Part shown: positions 8,481 through 16,442 of the stretch, one piece after another
Numbering within the stretch: the stretch's first letter is position 1
How the letters are laid out: the number at the start of each line of letters is the position of its first letter
Assembly: GCF_020639365.1 (NCBI RefSeq)
Contig: NZ_JAINUL010000001.1
Location: 4,365,219 to 4,429,218 of the forward strand
From: Streptomyces flavotricini
Lineage (GTDB): Bacteria > Actinomycetota > Actinomycetes > Streptomycetales > Streptomycetaceae
Direction: 5' to 3'
DNA length: 64,000 nucleotides
The notes under the pieces: model-generated
What the model was told of the DNA's origin: nothing
The model's database searches: none
Seen by the model: the letters and a program-made list of their open reading frames with translations, nothing else
Translations under genes and position numbers: made by a program

Positions 8481-9161
8481 ATGAGCACTCCGGCCGACCC
8501 GATCAAGGTGATGATCGCCGACGACCAGATGATGGTCCGGCAGGGATTCACCGTCCTCCTCAACGCCCAGCCCGACATCGAGGTCGTCGGTCAGGCCGTG
8601 GACGGGGCCGACGCGGTGGCGAAGGTCGCCGAACTCGGGCCGGACGTGGTCCTGATGGACATCCGCATGCCCGGAATGGGCGGCATCGAGGCCACTTCCG
8701 TCATCACCGCGGTGCCGGACTCCGCCGTCAAGGTGCTGGTACTGACTACCTTCGACCTCGACGAGTACGTGTACGAGGCACTGCGCGCCGGCGCCTCGGG
8801 GTTCCTGCTGAAGGACGCGTCGGCCGACCAGCTCGCGGAGGCGGTCCGGGTGGTGGCGGCCGGCGAGGCACTGCTCTCGCCGAACATCACCAAGCGGCTG
8901 ATCACGGAGTTCTCCCGGATGGGGGCGCCGCGTGCGCCGTCGAGGGCTCGGATCGACGAGCTGACCGAGCGGGAGACCGAGGTGCTGTCGCTGATCGCGC
9001 AGGGGCTGTCCAACGCGGAGATCGCCGGGCACCTGGTGGTGGCCGAGCAGACCGTGAAGACCCATGTCGGGCGGATCCTGGTGAAGCTGGGCCTACGGGA
9101 CCGGACCCAGGCCGCGGTGTTCGCGTACGAGACGGGTCTGGTCCGTCCGACGGGCTACTGA
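8481..9161 (+). CDS. NarL/LuxR-type response regulator, copy 1
   Basis: This 226-residue regulator has a receiver domain with the acidic pocket ADD and phospho-acceptor Asp60 in VLMDIRMPG, then a LuxR helix-turn-helix (LTERETEVLSLIAQGLSNAEIA and TVKTHVGRIL). It is the cognate partner of the kinase encoded just upstream. It is strongly similar throughout to the regulator at 10598, showing that the kinase/regulator pair was duplicated in tandem. Likely targets are the palindromic TACCTGAGAG-containing sites at 4726 and 9175. Confidence 0.95.
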   Translation: MSTPADPIKVMIADDQMMVRQGFTVLLNAQPDIEVVGQAVDGADAVAKVAELGPDVVLMDIRMPGMGGIEATSVITAVPDSAVKVLVLTTFDLDEYVYEALRAGASGFLLKDASADQLAEAVRVVAAGEALLSPNITKRLITEFSRMGAPRAPSRARIDELTERETEVLSLIAQGLSNAEIAGHLVVAEQTVKTHVGRILVKLGLRDRTQAAVFAYETGLVRPTGY

Positions 9162-9174
9162 GTAGCCCGGGTAG

Positions 9175-9206
9175 TACCTGAGAGGGAGGCCGGGATATCC
9201 CCTTCA
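9175..9206. promoter_or_regulatory. TACCTGAGAG motif and imperfect inverted repeat
   Basis: TACCTGAGAG (9175-9184) repeats the right arm of the palindrome at 4726. It also overlaps an imperfect inverted repeat, TGAGAGGGA and TCCCCTTCA. It lies about 45 bp before the second kinase start, as expected for a response-regulator site. The link is inference. Confidence 0.55.
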
Positions 9207-9236
9207 GCGGCGACGCGGACGAGGGGGCGGCCGACC

Positions 9237-9242
9237 TACGGT
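9237..9242 (+). promoter_or_regulatory. -10 box of leaderless kinase copy 2
   Basis: TACGGT is followed by six bases and then ATG 9249, giving a probable leaderless transcript for the second kinase/regulator pair. This means the pair has its own promoter. Confidence 0.65.
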
Positions 9243-9248
9243 GTGGGT

Positions 9249-10601
9249 ATGAGCGAGACGACCTCCCGGGTGAATCCCCGGACACCCGAGTTCCGGATGG
9301 CTTCCGGCATGTTCCAGAGCCTGCGCCGGGATCTGATCACGGACGCCTTCGCCTACCGGCCGCTGGCGCCGATGCGCACCGACGGACCGGTGACCCGGCG
9401 GCTTCCCCGGCGGATACGGCCGTACATGGCGTATCTGCCGCATGCGGTCGTCGGATTCGTCGCCTTCTTCGTGGTGATGCTGACCTCCACGACCAGTGGG
9501 GAGTACGTCGCGGCGAGCAGCTCCCTCGTGATGGGGCTGGTCGCGGCCACTCCGGTACTGATGACGCTGGTGCGGCCGGTGGGGGCGTTCTGGGCGGCCA
9601 TCGCCGCCACCGGGGCGCTCGCGGTGGTCGGCTCCAGCTCGAACGACGTGTGGCCCTGGTCGCCGGGTGCCTTCGTCTCCTACCTCGCCACGGTGACGTT
9701 CGCCGCGATGCGGACCAGGCCCCGGGCGGCCGGCTGGATGTGGCTGATCACCCTGGGCATCGGGATCGGGGTACCGGTCGTGCTCGGCCGGGGGGAGCCG
9801 GTCGAGGTCATGCCGATGGCCTTCCTCCTGGCGGTCTCGCTGCTGGTGGTGACGGTCCGCAACATACGCAGGGAAGCGGAGCAGGAGGTCAGCGCGCAGC
9901 AGGAGGTCACGGCCGTCGAGCGGGACCGGCGGACGCTGCTGGAGGAGCGGACGACGATCGCTCGGGAGCTGCACGACGTGGTGGCCCACCACATGTCGGT
10001 GGTGGCGATCCAGGCGGAGGCCGCGCCGTACCGGGTGAAGAACCCGCCGCCGGAGCTGGAGGCGGCGTTCGCCACCATCCGGGAGAACGCGGTGGCGGCG
10101 CTGACGGAGCTGCGCAGGGTGCTGGGTGTGGTGCGCTCCGCGGACTACGAGGCGCCGGACGCGCCGCAGCCGACACTGGCCTCGCTGGACGGGCTGCTGG
10201 CCAATGTGCGGGAGGCCGGGCTGAGCGTGGAGAAGACGGTGACGGGTGCGGTGCGGGAGCTGCCGCCGGGCGTGGAGCTGTCGGCGTACCGGATCATCCA
10301 GGAGACGCTGAGCAACACTCTGCGCCATGCGCCGGGGGCGGCGGCCTCGGTCGAGGTCTCGTACGTACTGGGCGGGTTGGGCATACGGGTGGTCAACGCG
10401 GCGGCGACCGGGGACGTGCGACCCTCGCCGGGCGCCGGGCACGGGATCACCGGGATGCGGGAGCGGGTGGCCATGCTGGAGGGTGAGATGACGGCCGGAG
10501 AGACCGAGGCGGGCGGGTACGAGGTGTCGGTGTTCATACCGGTGCGCGGCCGGCAGGGCGAGGCCCAGGACGCGGCGCAGGGGCCGGGGCAGTCGGCATG
10601 A
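9249..10601 (+). CDS. NarL-type sensor histidine kinase, copy 2
   Basis: The 450-residue kinase is paralogous to that at 7086. It has a cytoplasmic start, about six membrane helices (residues 60-205), a HisKA_3 domain with His242 in RELHDVVAHHMSVVAIQ and a C-terminal HATPase domain (GHGITGMRERVAMLEG). ATG 9249 is chosen over in-frame GTG 9243 because the TACGGT -10 box lies six bases before it. It overlaps the following regulator by four bases (ATGA). The sensor region differs from copy 1 much more than the catalytic region, suggesting the copies now sense different cues. Confidence 0.93.
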   Translation: MSETTSRVNPRTPEFRMASGMFQSLRRDLITDAFAYRPLAPMRTDGPVTRRLPRRIRPYMAYLPHAVVGFVAFFVVMLTSTTSGEYVAASSSLVMGLVAATPVLMTLVRPVGAFWAAIAATGALAVVGSSSNDVWPWSPGAFVSYLATVTFAAMRTRPRAAGWMWLITLGIGIGVPVVLGRGEPVEVMPMAFLLAVSLLVVTVRNIRREAEQEVSAQQEVTAVERDRRTLLEERTTIARELHDVVAHHMSVVAIQAEAAPYRVKNPPPELEAAFATIRENAVAALTELRRVLGVVRSADYEAPDAPQPTLASLDGLLANVREAGLSVEKTVTGAVRELPPGVELSAYRIIQETLSNTLRHAPGAAASVEVSYVLGGLGIRVVNAAATGDVRPSPGAGHGITGMRERVAMLEGEMTAGETEAGGYEVSVFIPVRGRQGEAQDAAQGPGQSA

Positions 10602-11257
10602 CGATCAGGGTGTTGATCGTCGACGACCAGATGATGGTCCGGGAGGGCTTCTCCGTCCTGCTCAACGCGATGGACGGCATCGAGGTGGTCGGCGAGGCGG
10701 TGGACGGCCGCGAGGCCATCGCCCAAGTGGCGGCGCTGCGGCCGGACGTGGTGCTGATGGACATCCGGATGCCGGTGATGAACGGGCTGGAGGCGACACG
10801 GGAGATCGTGGCCTCCGACACGGACGCGAAGGTGCTGGTCCTGACGACCTTCGACCTCGACGAGTACGTGTACCAGGCCCTGCGGGCCGGGGCCTCCGGG
10901 TTCCTGCTCAAGGACGCCTCGGCCCGGCAGCTGGCCGACGGGGTGCGGGTGGTGGCCTCCGGTGAGGCGCTGCTGGCGCCGACGGTCACCAAGCGGCTGA
11001 TCCTGGAGTTCTCGAAGCTGTCGACCCCGCCGAAGCTGGCGGATCCGGCGGGGATAGGGGAGTTGACCGAGCGGGAGACGGAGGTGCTGGTGCTGATCGC
11101 GCAGGGGCTGTCCAACGTGGAGATAGCGGACCGGCTCATCGTCGCGGAGTCCACGATCAAGACGCATGTGAGCCGGATCCTGGTGAAACTGGGTCTGCGG
11201 GACCGCACCCAGGCCGCGGTGTTCGCCTACGAGACCCGCCTGGTGACCCCGGCCTAG
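10598..11257 (+). CDS. NarL/LuxR-type response regulator, copy 2
   Basis: This 219-residue regulator has a receiver domain with Asp55 in VLMDIRMPV and a LuxR-type DNA-binding domain (LTERETEVLVLIAQGLSNVEIA). It is coupled to the preceding kinase by an ATGA overlap. The recognition helix (STIKTHVSRILVKLGL) differs from copy 1 (QTVKTHVGRILVKLGL) at only a few positions. The two regulators may therefore share or compete for sites. Confidence 0.95.
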   Translation: MTIRVLIVDDQMMVREGFSVLLNAMDGIEVVGEAVDGREAIAQVAALRPDVVLMDIRMPVMNGLEATREIVASDTDAKVLVLTTFDLDEYVYQALRAGASGFLLKDASARQLADGVRVVASGEALLAPTVTKRLILEFSKLSTPPKLADPAGIGELTERETEVLVLIAQGLSNVEIADRLIVAESTIKTHVSRILVKLGLRDRTQAAVFAYETRLVTPA

Positions 11258-11261
11258 CCAG

Positions 11262-11345
11262 GGCCGGGCGGGGCCGGGGCCGGGCGGGGCCGGGGGCCGG
11301 GGGCCGGCGGTGTCGAGGCCGCGGGGCGGGTGGTGTCGAGGCCGG
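11262..11345. repeat. G-rich low-complexity tract with short direct repeats
   Basis: Between the second response regulator and the P450 lie repeated GGGCCGGGCGGGGCC-type runs. Two copies of GGTGTCGAGGCC follow. There is no gene. The tract could end transcription or fold into G-quadruplexes; neither can be shown here. Confidence 0.5.
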
Positions 11346-11456
11346 CGGTCTCGGCGGCCCGTTGCGCGGCCTCCGTGGCTGCTGGGGCACGGGGGCTCTG
11401 TCGCCCCGGCGCGCAGGCCTCACACGCGAGTTCCGGCCGCGCGCGGGGCGGTCTTC

Positions 11457-11462
11457 TACAGT
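11457..11462 (+). promoter_or_regulatory. -10 box of leaderless P450 gene
   Basis: TACAGT is followed by six bases (GAAGGG) and then the P450 ATG at 11469. This is the same geometry as at 9237. Confidence 0.6.
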
Positions 11463-11468
11463 GAAGGG

Positions 11469-12665
11469 ATGGGCTTTGATCCGTGGGACGCCGCGTTCGT
11501 CGCCGATCCTTACCCCGCCTACCGCGAGCTGCGGGAACAGGGGCGGGCGCTGTGGTGGGAGGCCACCGGGCAGTGGCTCGTGCCGCACTACGCCGATGTG
11601 AGCGCGCTGCTGCGCGACCGCCGGCTCGGCCGGACCTACCTGCACCGCTTCTCGCACGAGGAGTTCGGCCGCGAGGCCCCGCCCCCGGGGCACGAACCCT
11701 TCCATGTCCTCAACGACAACGGCCTGTTGGACCTGGAGGACCCCGCCCACGCGCGTGTGCGGCGCCTGGTCTCCAAGGCGTTCACCCCGCGCACAGTGGA
11801 GCAGCTCGCGCCCGCCGTGGACCGGCTCGCCGGGGAGCTGGTCGGTCAACTCCTCGCCGACGGGGGCGGGGACCTGCTCACCGTCGTCGCGGAGCCGCTG
11901 CCCGTGGCCGTGATCGCCGAGCTGCTCGGGGTCCCGGAGGCGGACCGAGCCCTGCTGCGGCCCTGGTCGGCGGACATCTGCGGGATGTACGAGCTCCGCC
12001 CCGACGAGGAGACCGCGCGGCGCGCGGTCCGCGCGAGCGTGGAGTTCAGCGCCTACCTGCGCGAGCTGATCGCCGAGCGGCGCAAGGAGCCCGGCGAGGA
12101 TTTGATCTCCGGCCTGATCGCCGCCCACGATGACGAGGGTCGGCTCAGCGAGCAGGAGATGATCTCCACCTGTGTCCTCCTGCTCAACGCGGGCCACGAG
12201 GCCACCGTGAACACCACCGTCAACGGCTGGTGGGCCCTCTTCCGCCACCCCGAGCAGCTCGCCTCGCTCGATTCCGAAAAGTTGTCCACAGCTGTGGATG
12301 AACTGATGCGTTACGACACACCCCTCCAGCTCTTCGAGCGCTGGGTGCTCGACGACATCCGGATCGGCGACACCCTCATCCCGCGCGGAGCCGAGGTCGC
12401 GCTGCTCTTCGGGTCCGCGAACCGGGACCCCGCCCGGTTCGGTCGGCCCGACGCCCTGGACCTCGTACGGGACGACAATCCGCATCTCAGCTTCGGCGCC
12501 GGGATCCACTACTGCCTCGGTGCTCCACTCGCGCGGCGGGAGCTGACCGCCTCGTTCGGGGCCCTGCTGGCAGACGGCGTCCCGCCCCTGAAGCTCGTGC
12601 GGGAGCCTCGGTGGCGGGACGGGTACGTCATCCGCGGTCTGGACGAACTCCTCGTGGAGTTCTGA
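11469..12665 (+). CDS. Cytochrome P450
   Basis: This 398-residue soluble class I bacterial P450 has all the hallmarks. The I-helix oxygen-binding segment is LNAGHEATVNT, the ExxR pair of the K-helix is in DELMRYD, and the heme-binding loop FGAGIHYCLG places the thiolate ligand at about Cys349. Length and the CLGAPLARREL sequence fit the actinomycete CYP105/107-like groups. Substrate is unknown. No ferredoxin or biosynthetic genes adjoin it, so it probably uses redox partners encoded elsewhere. The promoter appears leaderless. It converges with the ABC permease. Confidence 0.93.
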   Translation: MGFDPWDAAFVADPYPAYRELREQGRALWWEATGQWLVPHYADVSALLRDRRLGRTYLHRFSHEEFGREAPPPGHEPFHVLNDNGLLDLEDPAHARVRRLVSKAFTPRTVEQLAPAVDRLAGELVGQLLADGGGDLLTVVAEPLPVAVIAELLGVPEADRALLRPWSADICGMYELRPDEETARRAVRASVEFSAYLRELIAERRKEPGEDLISGLIAAHDDEGRLSEQEMISTCVLLLNAGHEATVNTTVNGWWALFRHPEQLASLDSEKLSTAVDELMRYDTPLQLFERWVLDDIRIGDTLIPRGAEVALLFGSANRDPARFGRPDALDLVRDDNPHLSFGAGIHYCLGAPLARRELTASFGALLADGVPPLKLVREPRWRDGYVIRGLDELLVEF

Positions 12666-12690
12666 GAGTCAGGGGCGTTGCGGGCGGAGG

Positions 12691-14265
12691 CTACGCGGCC
12701 AGGTCGCGGCGGCGCAGCGCCGCCAGGCCGGCCGCCAGCAGGGCCGCCGCCAGCGCGGTCAGCACCAGCAGCGGGGCCCAGGCCAGGGCCTCGGCACCCG
12801 GCAGCTTGGGCAGGTGGGCGAAGGGCGAGAGGTTCAGGACGGCCTGCGGGAGGTTCAGCGCGGGGCCGATCCAGCCCAGCGTCAGCGCGCCCCCGGCCAC
12901 CGCCCAGGCGGCCACCGCGTAGCGCGGGGCGGCTCCGTACAGGAGGGCCGCGAAGGCCCCGATCATCCAGACCGCCGGGAGCTGGGCGAGCGTCGCACCG
13001 ACCGCCGCGGCCACGCCCTGACCGTGCCCGATCCCCAGGCCGAGCCCCGCCAGCAGCAGGATCAGCGCGGAGCCGCCGAAGGCCACCGCCAGGTGGCCGC
13101 CGGCCCAGCGCAGCCGGCCGACCGCGTTCGCGAGCAGCGGTTCGGCGCGCTGCCCCGACTCCTCGCCGCTCAGCCGCAGCACCGCCGAGACGATGAACAG
13201 GGCGGCGATCATGCCGAGCATCCCGGCCATCGTCGCGAGGAAGGCGTCCGCGATCCCGCTCTGCCCTCCCATCCGCTCGATGATTTCGCGGGTCCGTTCG
13301 TTGTCACCGACCAGCTGCGCGGCCCCGTCCGTCATCCCGCCGAAGACCACCCCGGCCGCCAGGAACGCCAGGCTCCATCCGATCAGGCTCCCCCGCTGGA
13401 GCCGCCAGGCCAGGGCCCCCGGGCCGGCGAGCCGGCCCTCCGCCGGGCCCGGGCGGGCCGGCAGGAAGCTCATGCCGATGTCGCGGCGGCCGGCCAGCGC
13501 GTACGCCGCCGCCACCTGCACCGCCACGGCCGCCGCGAACAGGGCGAACACCCACCAGCGTTCGGCCGCGAAGGCCCGTACGTTCTCCAGCCAGCCCAGC
13601 GGCGACACCCAGGTCAGCGCACTCGAACCCCCGGCGCTCCCGGCGTCCCCGGCGGCGCGCAGCACGAACGCCGCGCCGATCGCCGCTCCCGCGAGCCCCT
13701 TCGCGAGCCGCGCGCTCTCGGTGAGCTGCGCCGCGATGGCGGCCAGGGCCGCGAACAGCATCCCGGTGGCGCCGATGCCGAGCCCGAGGGCCATCGCACC
13801 GCCCGCCCCGCGCCCGGTGAGCCCGGCCGTCACCAGCAGCGCGGCGAGCCCGTTGGCCGTCAGGGCCGCCAGCAGCGCGGCCGTCAGCGGCGCCCGGCGG
13901 CCCACCATCGCCGCGGAGAGCAGCTCCTGACGGCCCGTCTCCTCCTCTTCGCGGGTGTGCCGGACCACGATGACCAGGCTCATGATCCCGGCGAGCACCC
14001 CGGCGAAGACCCCGCCGCGCCATGCGGTCAGCGCGCCGATCGAATCGCCGAAGACCGGCCCGTACAGGGCGCGCAGCGAGCCGTTGGTGTTCATCGTGCC
14101 GAGCAGCCGGGCCCGTTCGGCGCCCGTCCCGTACACCGACTCCAGCGAGGCGGGCAGGCTGAGCACCAGCAGCGCCACGACCGTGATCCAGACCGGCATC
14201 ATCACGCGGTCGCGGCGCAGCGCGAGGCGCAGCAGCGTTCCCGTGCCGGCCAGTTGGTTCCTCAT
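12691..14265 (-). CDS. ABC exporter permease subunit
   Basis: The 524-residue membrane protein has about twelve hydrophobic helices in two similar halves, as in ABC-2 exporters of antibiotics or lipids whose permease is a fused repeat. Its ATG overlaps the stop of the ATPase gene (ATGA), giving a two-gene transporter. The substrate is unknown; the GbsR/MarR regulator transcribed divergently suggests drug or envelope-stress efflux. The frame stays open upstream through the ATPase gene, but that extension is only a shadow. Confidence 0.9.
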   Translation of the reverse strand: MRNQLAGTGTLLRLALRRDRVMMPVWITVVALLVLSLPASLESVYGTGAERARLLGTMNTNGSLRALYGPVFGDSIGALTAWRGGVFAGVLAGIMSLVIVVRHTREEEETGRQELLSAAMVGRRAPLTAALLAALTANGLAALLVTAGLTGRGAGGAMALGLGIGATGMLFAALAAIAAQLTESARLAKGLAGAAIGAAFVLRAAGDAGSAGGSSALTWVSPLGWLENVRAFAAERWWVFALFAAAVAVQVAAAYALAGRRDIGMSFLPARPGPAEGRLAGPGALAWRLQRGSLIGWSLAFLAAGVVFGGMTDGAAQLVGDNERTREIIERMGGQSGIADAFLATMAGMLGMIAALFIVSAVLRLSGEESGQRAEPLLANAVGRLRWAGGHLAVAFGGSALILLLAGLGLGIGHGQGVAAAVGATLAQLPAVWMIGAFAALLYGAAPRYAVAAWAVAGGALTLGWIGPALNLPQAVLNLSPFAHLPKLPGAEALAWAPLLVLTALAAALLAAGLAALRRRDLAA

Positions 14266-15200
14266 CGCGACACGCCCGCCTTCACGCCGCCGTCGGCGCC
14301 GTTGCCGTTGCCGTGCACGTCGTCCGCGTAGTGCCGCAGGAAGAGCTCCTCCAGCGTCGGCGGGGTCGAGGTCAGCGACCGCACCCCGGAATCGGCGAGC
14401 GAGCGCAGTACGGCGTCCAGCTTGTCCGTGTCGGCCTGGAGGCGGATCTTCAGCCCCCGCACCTCCACGTCGTGCACGCCCGGCAGCTGCGCGATGCCGT
14501 TCGGCGGGCCGGCGAGCTCGGCGCTGATCGACGTACGCGTCAGGTGCCGCAGATCGGCCAGCGTGCCCGTCTCCACGGTGCGGCCCTTGCGGATGATGCT
14601 GACCCGGTCGCAGAGGGTCTCGACCTCGCTCAGGATGTGCGAGCTGAGCAGGACGCTCCGCCCGGCGGCGCGCGCCTCGGCGACGCAGCCCTGGAAGACC
14701 CCCTCCATCAGCGGGTCCAGCCCGGAGGTGGGCTCGTCGAGGATGAGCAGTTCGGCGTCGGAGGAGAAGGCGGCGACGAGCGCGACCTTCTGCCGGTTGC
14801 CCTTGGAGTACGTGCGCCCCTTCTTGGTGGGGTCCAGCTCGAACCGCTCGATCAGCTCGGCGCGCCGGGCCCGGTCCAGCCCTCCGCGGAGCCGCCCGTA
14901 GAGGTCGATGACCTCGCCGCCCGAGAGGTTGCGCCACAGGGTGACGTCGCCGGGTACGTAGGCGACGCGGCGGTGCAGCGCCACGGCGTCGGCCCAGGGG
15001 TCGCCGCCGAGCAGCTCGGCGGTTCCGGAGTCGGCGCGCAGCAGGCCCAGCAGAACCCGGATGGTGGTGGATTTGCCGGAGCCGTTGGGGCCGAGGAAGC
15101 CGTGGACCTCGCCGGCGTCGACCGAGAGGTCGAGGCCGTCCAGTGCGTGGGTGCGGCCGAACGCCTTGTGGAGTCCGGCGACACTGATTGCCTTCGTCAT
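14262..15200 (-). CDS. ABC exporter ATP-binding subunit
   Basis: This 312-residue ATPase has Walker A GPNGSGKST (about residues 38-46), a degenerate signature YSKGNRQKVALVAAF, Walker B LLILDEPTSGLDP and the switch histidine in SSHILSEVE. A C-terminal regulatory extension follows, as in DrrA-like exporters. It energises the permease encoded immediately downstream. The promoter region holds the palindrome at 15221-15236, so expression is probably controlled by the divergent regulator. Confidence 0.95.
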   Translation of the reverse strand: MTKAISVAGLHKAFGRTHALDGLDLSVDAGEVHGFLGPNGSGKSTTIRVLLGLLRADSGTAELLGGDPWADAVALHRRVAYVPGDVTLWRNLSGGEVIDLYGRLRGGLDRARRAELIERFELDPTKKGRTYSKGNRQKVALVAAFSSDAELLILDEPTSGLDPLMEGVFQGCVAEARAAGRSVLLSSHILSEVETLCDRVSIIRKGRTVETGTLADLRHLTRTSISAELAGPPNGIAQLPGVHDVEVRGLKIRLQADTDKLDAVLRSLADSGVRSLTSTPPTLEELFLRHYADDVHGNGNGADGGVKAGVSR

Positions 15201-15220
15201 GATTCTGAACGTACGCTACT

Positions 15221-15236
15221 TTCACAAACTTGTGAA
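15221..15236. promoter_or_regulatory. TTCACAA-AC-TTGTGAA operator
   Basis: A perfect 7-bp inverted repeat with a two-base spacer lies between the divergent ABC exporter and GbsR/MarR genes, about 20 bp from the ATPase start. Its place and symmetry suggest that the regulator binds here and controls both transcripts. Confidence 0.75.
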
Positions 15237-15275
15237 GCTAGGGAAACGTATAAAGTCGGAAGGGTGGCGGACGAC

Positions 15276-15779
15276 ATGAACACTCAGGCACCTGACGTAC
15301 GGAGCGACGAAGCGGCGGTCTCCCGCTTCGTGGAGCGGTTCGCCGCGCAGCTGACCGAAGCCGGGATGCAGCGGATGGCCTCGCGGGTCTTCGCACAGCT
15401 GCTCGCGAGCGACCGCGGGTCGATGACCTCGGCGGAGCTGAGCGAGGCCCTGCAGATCAGCCCGGCGGCGGTGTCGGGGGCCGTGGCCTACCTGTCGCAG
15501 GTGACCATGGTCAGCCGGGAGCGGGAGCCGGGCTCCCGGCGGGACCGGTACGTCCTGCACAACGAGCTCTGGTACGAGACGTTCACCCGGCGGGACCAGG
15601 TGCTGAGCCTGTTCGAGAAGACCCTGCGCGACGGCGCGGCCGGGGTCGGCACGGACACCCCGGCCGGCGCGCGCATGGCGGAGACGGCGGCGTTCTTCGC
15701 GTTCCTGCAGGGCGAGATGCACGCGATGATGGACCGCTGGCGTGCCCACCGGGCCACCCTGGACCTCCCCACCCCCTAG
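15276..15779 (+). CDS. GbsR/MarR-type transcriptional regulator
   Basis: The 167-residue winged-helix protein has an N-terminal helix (RFVERFAAQLTEAGM), a recognition region SAELSEALQISPAAVSGAVAYL and a wing with REREPGSRRDRYVLHN. This matches the GbsR-like group of MarR proteins commonly paired with ABC exporters. ATG 15276 is used; an in-frame GTG at 15264 has no spacing for a ribosome site. It is divergent from the transporter with a palindromic operator between them, so it is probably its repressor and autoregulated. Confidence 0.9.
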   Translation: MNTQAPDVRSDEAAVSRFVERFAAQLTEAGMQRMASRVFAQLLASDRGSMTSAELSEALQISPAAVSGAVAYLSQVTMVSREREPGSRRDRYVLHNELWYETFTRRDQVLSLFEKTLRDGAAGVGTDTPAGARMAETAAFFAFLQGEMHAMMDRWRAHRATLDLPTP

Positions 15780-15791
15780 CTAAGGGCTGTC

Positions 15792-16379
15792 TTGTCGGTC
15801 GGGCCGGATCAGGGAGCGGCCGACGACGCCGGACGCTCCCGCAGGATGGTCCGGCAGATCGACGGGCCGGTGCTGCTCGTGGGCCACTCGTACGGCGGAG
15901 CGGTCATCCCCGAAGCCGGCGGCCTGCCGAACGCGACGGGGCTGGTGTACGTCGCCGCCTTCGCGCCGGACGCGGGCGAAAGCCCCGGCGGGATCAGCCG
16001 GGAGCAGCCGCCCGCCGCGCTGGAGAACATCGCCCCCGACTCCGACGGCTGCCTGTGGATCAGGCCGGAGAAGTTCCGCGAGAGCTTCGCGCAGGACCTG
16101 TCCACCGAGGAGGGTCTGGTCACGGCGGTGACCCGGAAGGCCCCGCTGGCGTCGGCGTTCGGCGACCCCGTCACCGCACCGGCATGGCGGGTGAAGCCGA
16201 GGTGGTACCAGGTGTCCGCGCAGGACCGGATGGTCCACCCCGACGACGAGCGCCGCATGGCCGCGCGGATGGATCCGCGCAAGACCGTGGAGCTGGACGC
16301 CAGCCACGCGTCACTGGCGTCGCAGCCGCGCGCGGTGGCGGACCTGATCGAAGCGGCCGCCTCCGGGTCGGGCGCCTGA
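15792..16379 (+). pseudogene. N-terminally truncated alpha/beta hydrolase
   Basis: The frame encodes the second part of an alpha/beta hydrolase: the nucleophile elbow GHSYGG, then the cap region and a late histidine in DASHASLA. The first beta strands and the oxyanion HG motif are missing; homologues run about 230-260 residues, against 195 here. The homology starts abruptly just after the previous stop codon, with only a TTG (15792) or ATG (15846) as possible starts and no ribosome site. It is most likely a decaying fragment left by a deletion or rearrangement. Confidence 0.7.
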
Positions 16380-16408
16380 CCAGGGCCGGCCCGGCCCCAC
16401 CGCACGCC

Positions 16409-16440
16409 GGCCCGGCCCCGCCGCACGCGGGGCCCGGGCC
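16409..16440. terminator. Bidirectional hairpin between convergent genes
   Basis: A GC-only stem of about 13 bp with the five-base loop CGCAC separates the truncated hydrolase from the convergent kinase-like gene. There is no T tract, as is usual in Streptomyces. Confidence 0.6.
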
Positions 16441-16442
16441 GG

